Origin: Phycisphaerae bacterium
GTDB taxonomy: Bacteria; Planctomycetota; Phycisphaerae; SM23-33
Assembly: GCA_030628445.1 (NCBI GenBank)
Contig: DAOVQV010000099.1
Span: 1-6,357, forward strand
Length of the DNA stretch: 6,357 nucleotides
Reading direction: 5' to 3'
A program made the position numbers and the translations under genes. Shown one piece after another: positions 5,595 through 6,357 of the stretch (position 1 is its first letter; each line of letters starts with the position of its first letter). A model generated the notes under the pieces. That model saw only the letters and a list, made by a program, of their open reading frames with translations, was not told the origin of the DNA and did not search any database.

Positions 5595-6357
5595 TCAGTT
5601 CGACTTCTTTTCGGCGGCGCCGCTGCCGCGCCGGGCCAGGGCGATACCGATCAGCACCACAACGCCGCCGGCGATCTGCGCCGCGCTTAGCGACTCGCCG
5701 AAGATCACCCACGCAGCGGCGCCGGCGACCACGGGTTGGAACAGCAAGCTCACCGAAGAGAAGCTCGCCGGGAGGTGCGCGAAGGCATAGGCGATCAGCC
5801 CCTGCCCGCCGACGTGCGAGACAAGCCCCAGCGCCACCAGGATTCCCCAGGCCGCCAGGCCGGTGAGGATGAGCTTCTCGCCCGACAGCAGCGAGATCAC
5901 CAACAGCAGCACCGCCGACGACACTGAGCTTACCGAGAGGATCTGCGCCACGCCGAAGCGATTGCGCAGGCGTTTGATGGACAACTGATAGGCGGCGTAG
6001 AACAGCGCAGTGATAAGCCCCAGCCCATCGCCGAGCATGTGCCGCGTGCTCACCGCGAAACTGGCCCGCACCAGGACCGCCGCCCCCGCCAGCGCCAGGA
6101 CCAGCCCGAGCGAGAAGCTCACGCCAAGCGTCTCTCGCAGCCACACCCACCCCGCCAGCCCCACGAAGATCGCCGCGAAGTTCGCCAGCAGCGTCGCGTT
6201 GGCGACGGTTGTGAACTTGATCGACCAGTGCCAAAACGCCAGATCGCCTGCGAACAGCACGCCCGGGATTCCCAGCAGGAGCCAATCTCGGCGCTTCGGC
6301 GCGCGTCGTGCGGCGGGGCGGCCGGGCGATCCGCGATGCAGCAGCACATGAGCCCAA
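5595..6357 (-). CDS. DMT-superfamily EamA permease, 5' end cut by window edge
   Basis: This is a second, diverged member of the drug/metabolite transporter superfamily, a cytoplasmic membrane permease of unknown substrate. About 250 residues of the frame are visible and it remains open to the right edge, continuing as W-A-H before the GTG at 6345-6347. Compared with the roughly 300 residues of a complete ten-helix protein, the first one or two helices lie outside the window, so that GTG is not the real start. Counted from it, FAGDLAFWHWSIKFTTVANA (32-51) and LLANFAAIFVGLAGWVWLRE (53-72) are typical of the first EamA repeat. LFQPVVAGAAAWVIFGESLS (202-221) and AGGVVVLIGIALARR (226-240) are the end of the second repeat, including the conserved acidic GES turn. 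The protein ends in a polar tail and TGA. The 544-base gap to the HD-GYP gene argues against a shared operon. Confidence 0.93.
   Translation of the reverse strand, partial: WAHVLLHRGSPGRPAARRAPKRRDWLLLGIPGVLFAGDLAFWHWSIKFTTVANATLLANFAAIFVGLAGWVWLRETLGVSFSLGLVLALAGAAVLVRASFAVSTRHMLGDGLGLITALFYAAYQLSIKRLRNRFGVAQILSVSSVSSAVLLLVISLLSGEKLILTGLAAWGILVALGLVSHVGGQGLIAYAFAHLPASFSSVSLLFQPVVAGAAAWVIFGESLSAAQIAGGVVVLIGIALARRGSGAAEKKSN

Noticed and set aside
5274..5690. A 138-codon plus-strand frame starting at GTGATG after the TTGACA box
   Set aside because: No Shine-Dalgarno sequence is present, the product is basic and unrecognisable, and its last 96 bases are antisense to the permease gene.
5344..6357. 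A 337-codon minus-strand frame overlapping the truncated permease
   Set aside because: It is arginine- and alanine-rich low-complexity sequence in a different frame from a clear EamA protein, so it is a shadow frame.

Overview
The window is an ordinary-looking GC-rich (about 60%) bacterial chromosomal segment. There is no sign of an integrated element: no transposase, integrase, phage gene, CRISPR array, tRNA or rRNA was seen. The organism cannot be fixed from the sequence alone. The SmpB and Fmt sequences, the GAF-HD-GYP architecture and a large orphan membrane protein would suit a Planctomycetota/Phycisphaerae-type bacterium, possibly a metagenome contig, but that is a low-confidence inference.

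Layout. Positions 2-970 (+) hold an unrecognised protein with five predicted membrane helices and a soluble N-terminal part; it is probably cut at its 5' end by the window edge. It converges with a leftward set of genes, all on the minus strand. Read in transcription order from the right, these are: a DMT/EamA-family transporter truncated by the right edge (5595-6357); a GAF-HD-GYP signalling protein, a likely cyclic-di-GMP phosphodiesterase (3818-5050); a second, complete DMT/EamA transporter (2590-3528); methionyl-tRNA formyltransferase fmt (1485-2441); and smpB (982-1473). The last two are 11 bases apart and are almost certainly co-transcribed.

The working relationships are modest. Fmt makes the formylated initiator tRNA and SmpB acts with tmRNA to rescue stalled ribosomes, so the fmt-smpB pair is a small translation unit. 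The two exporter-like permeases and the HD-GYP protein are separated from each other and from fmt by gaps of 148, 289 and 544 bases, so they are likely separate transcription units.

The 544-base gap (5051-5594) and the 289-base gap (3529-3817) contain no gene I can support. They do hold several perfect or near-perfect dyads: a 9-bp inverted repeat at 5371-5422, AGGGA-TT-TCCCT at 5124-5135, an 8-bp stem at 5083-5118, and TTCGCCGGCGAA at 3632-3643. These are the only unexplained structures in the window, and in GC-rich DNA some are expected by chance. I found no convincing new biological system here.
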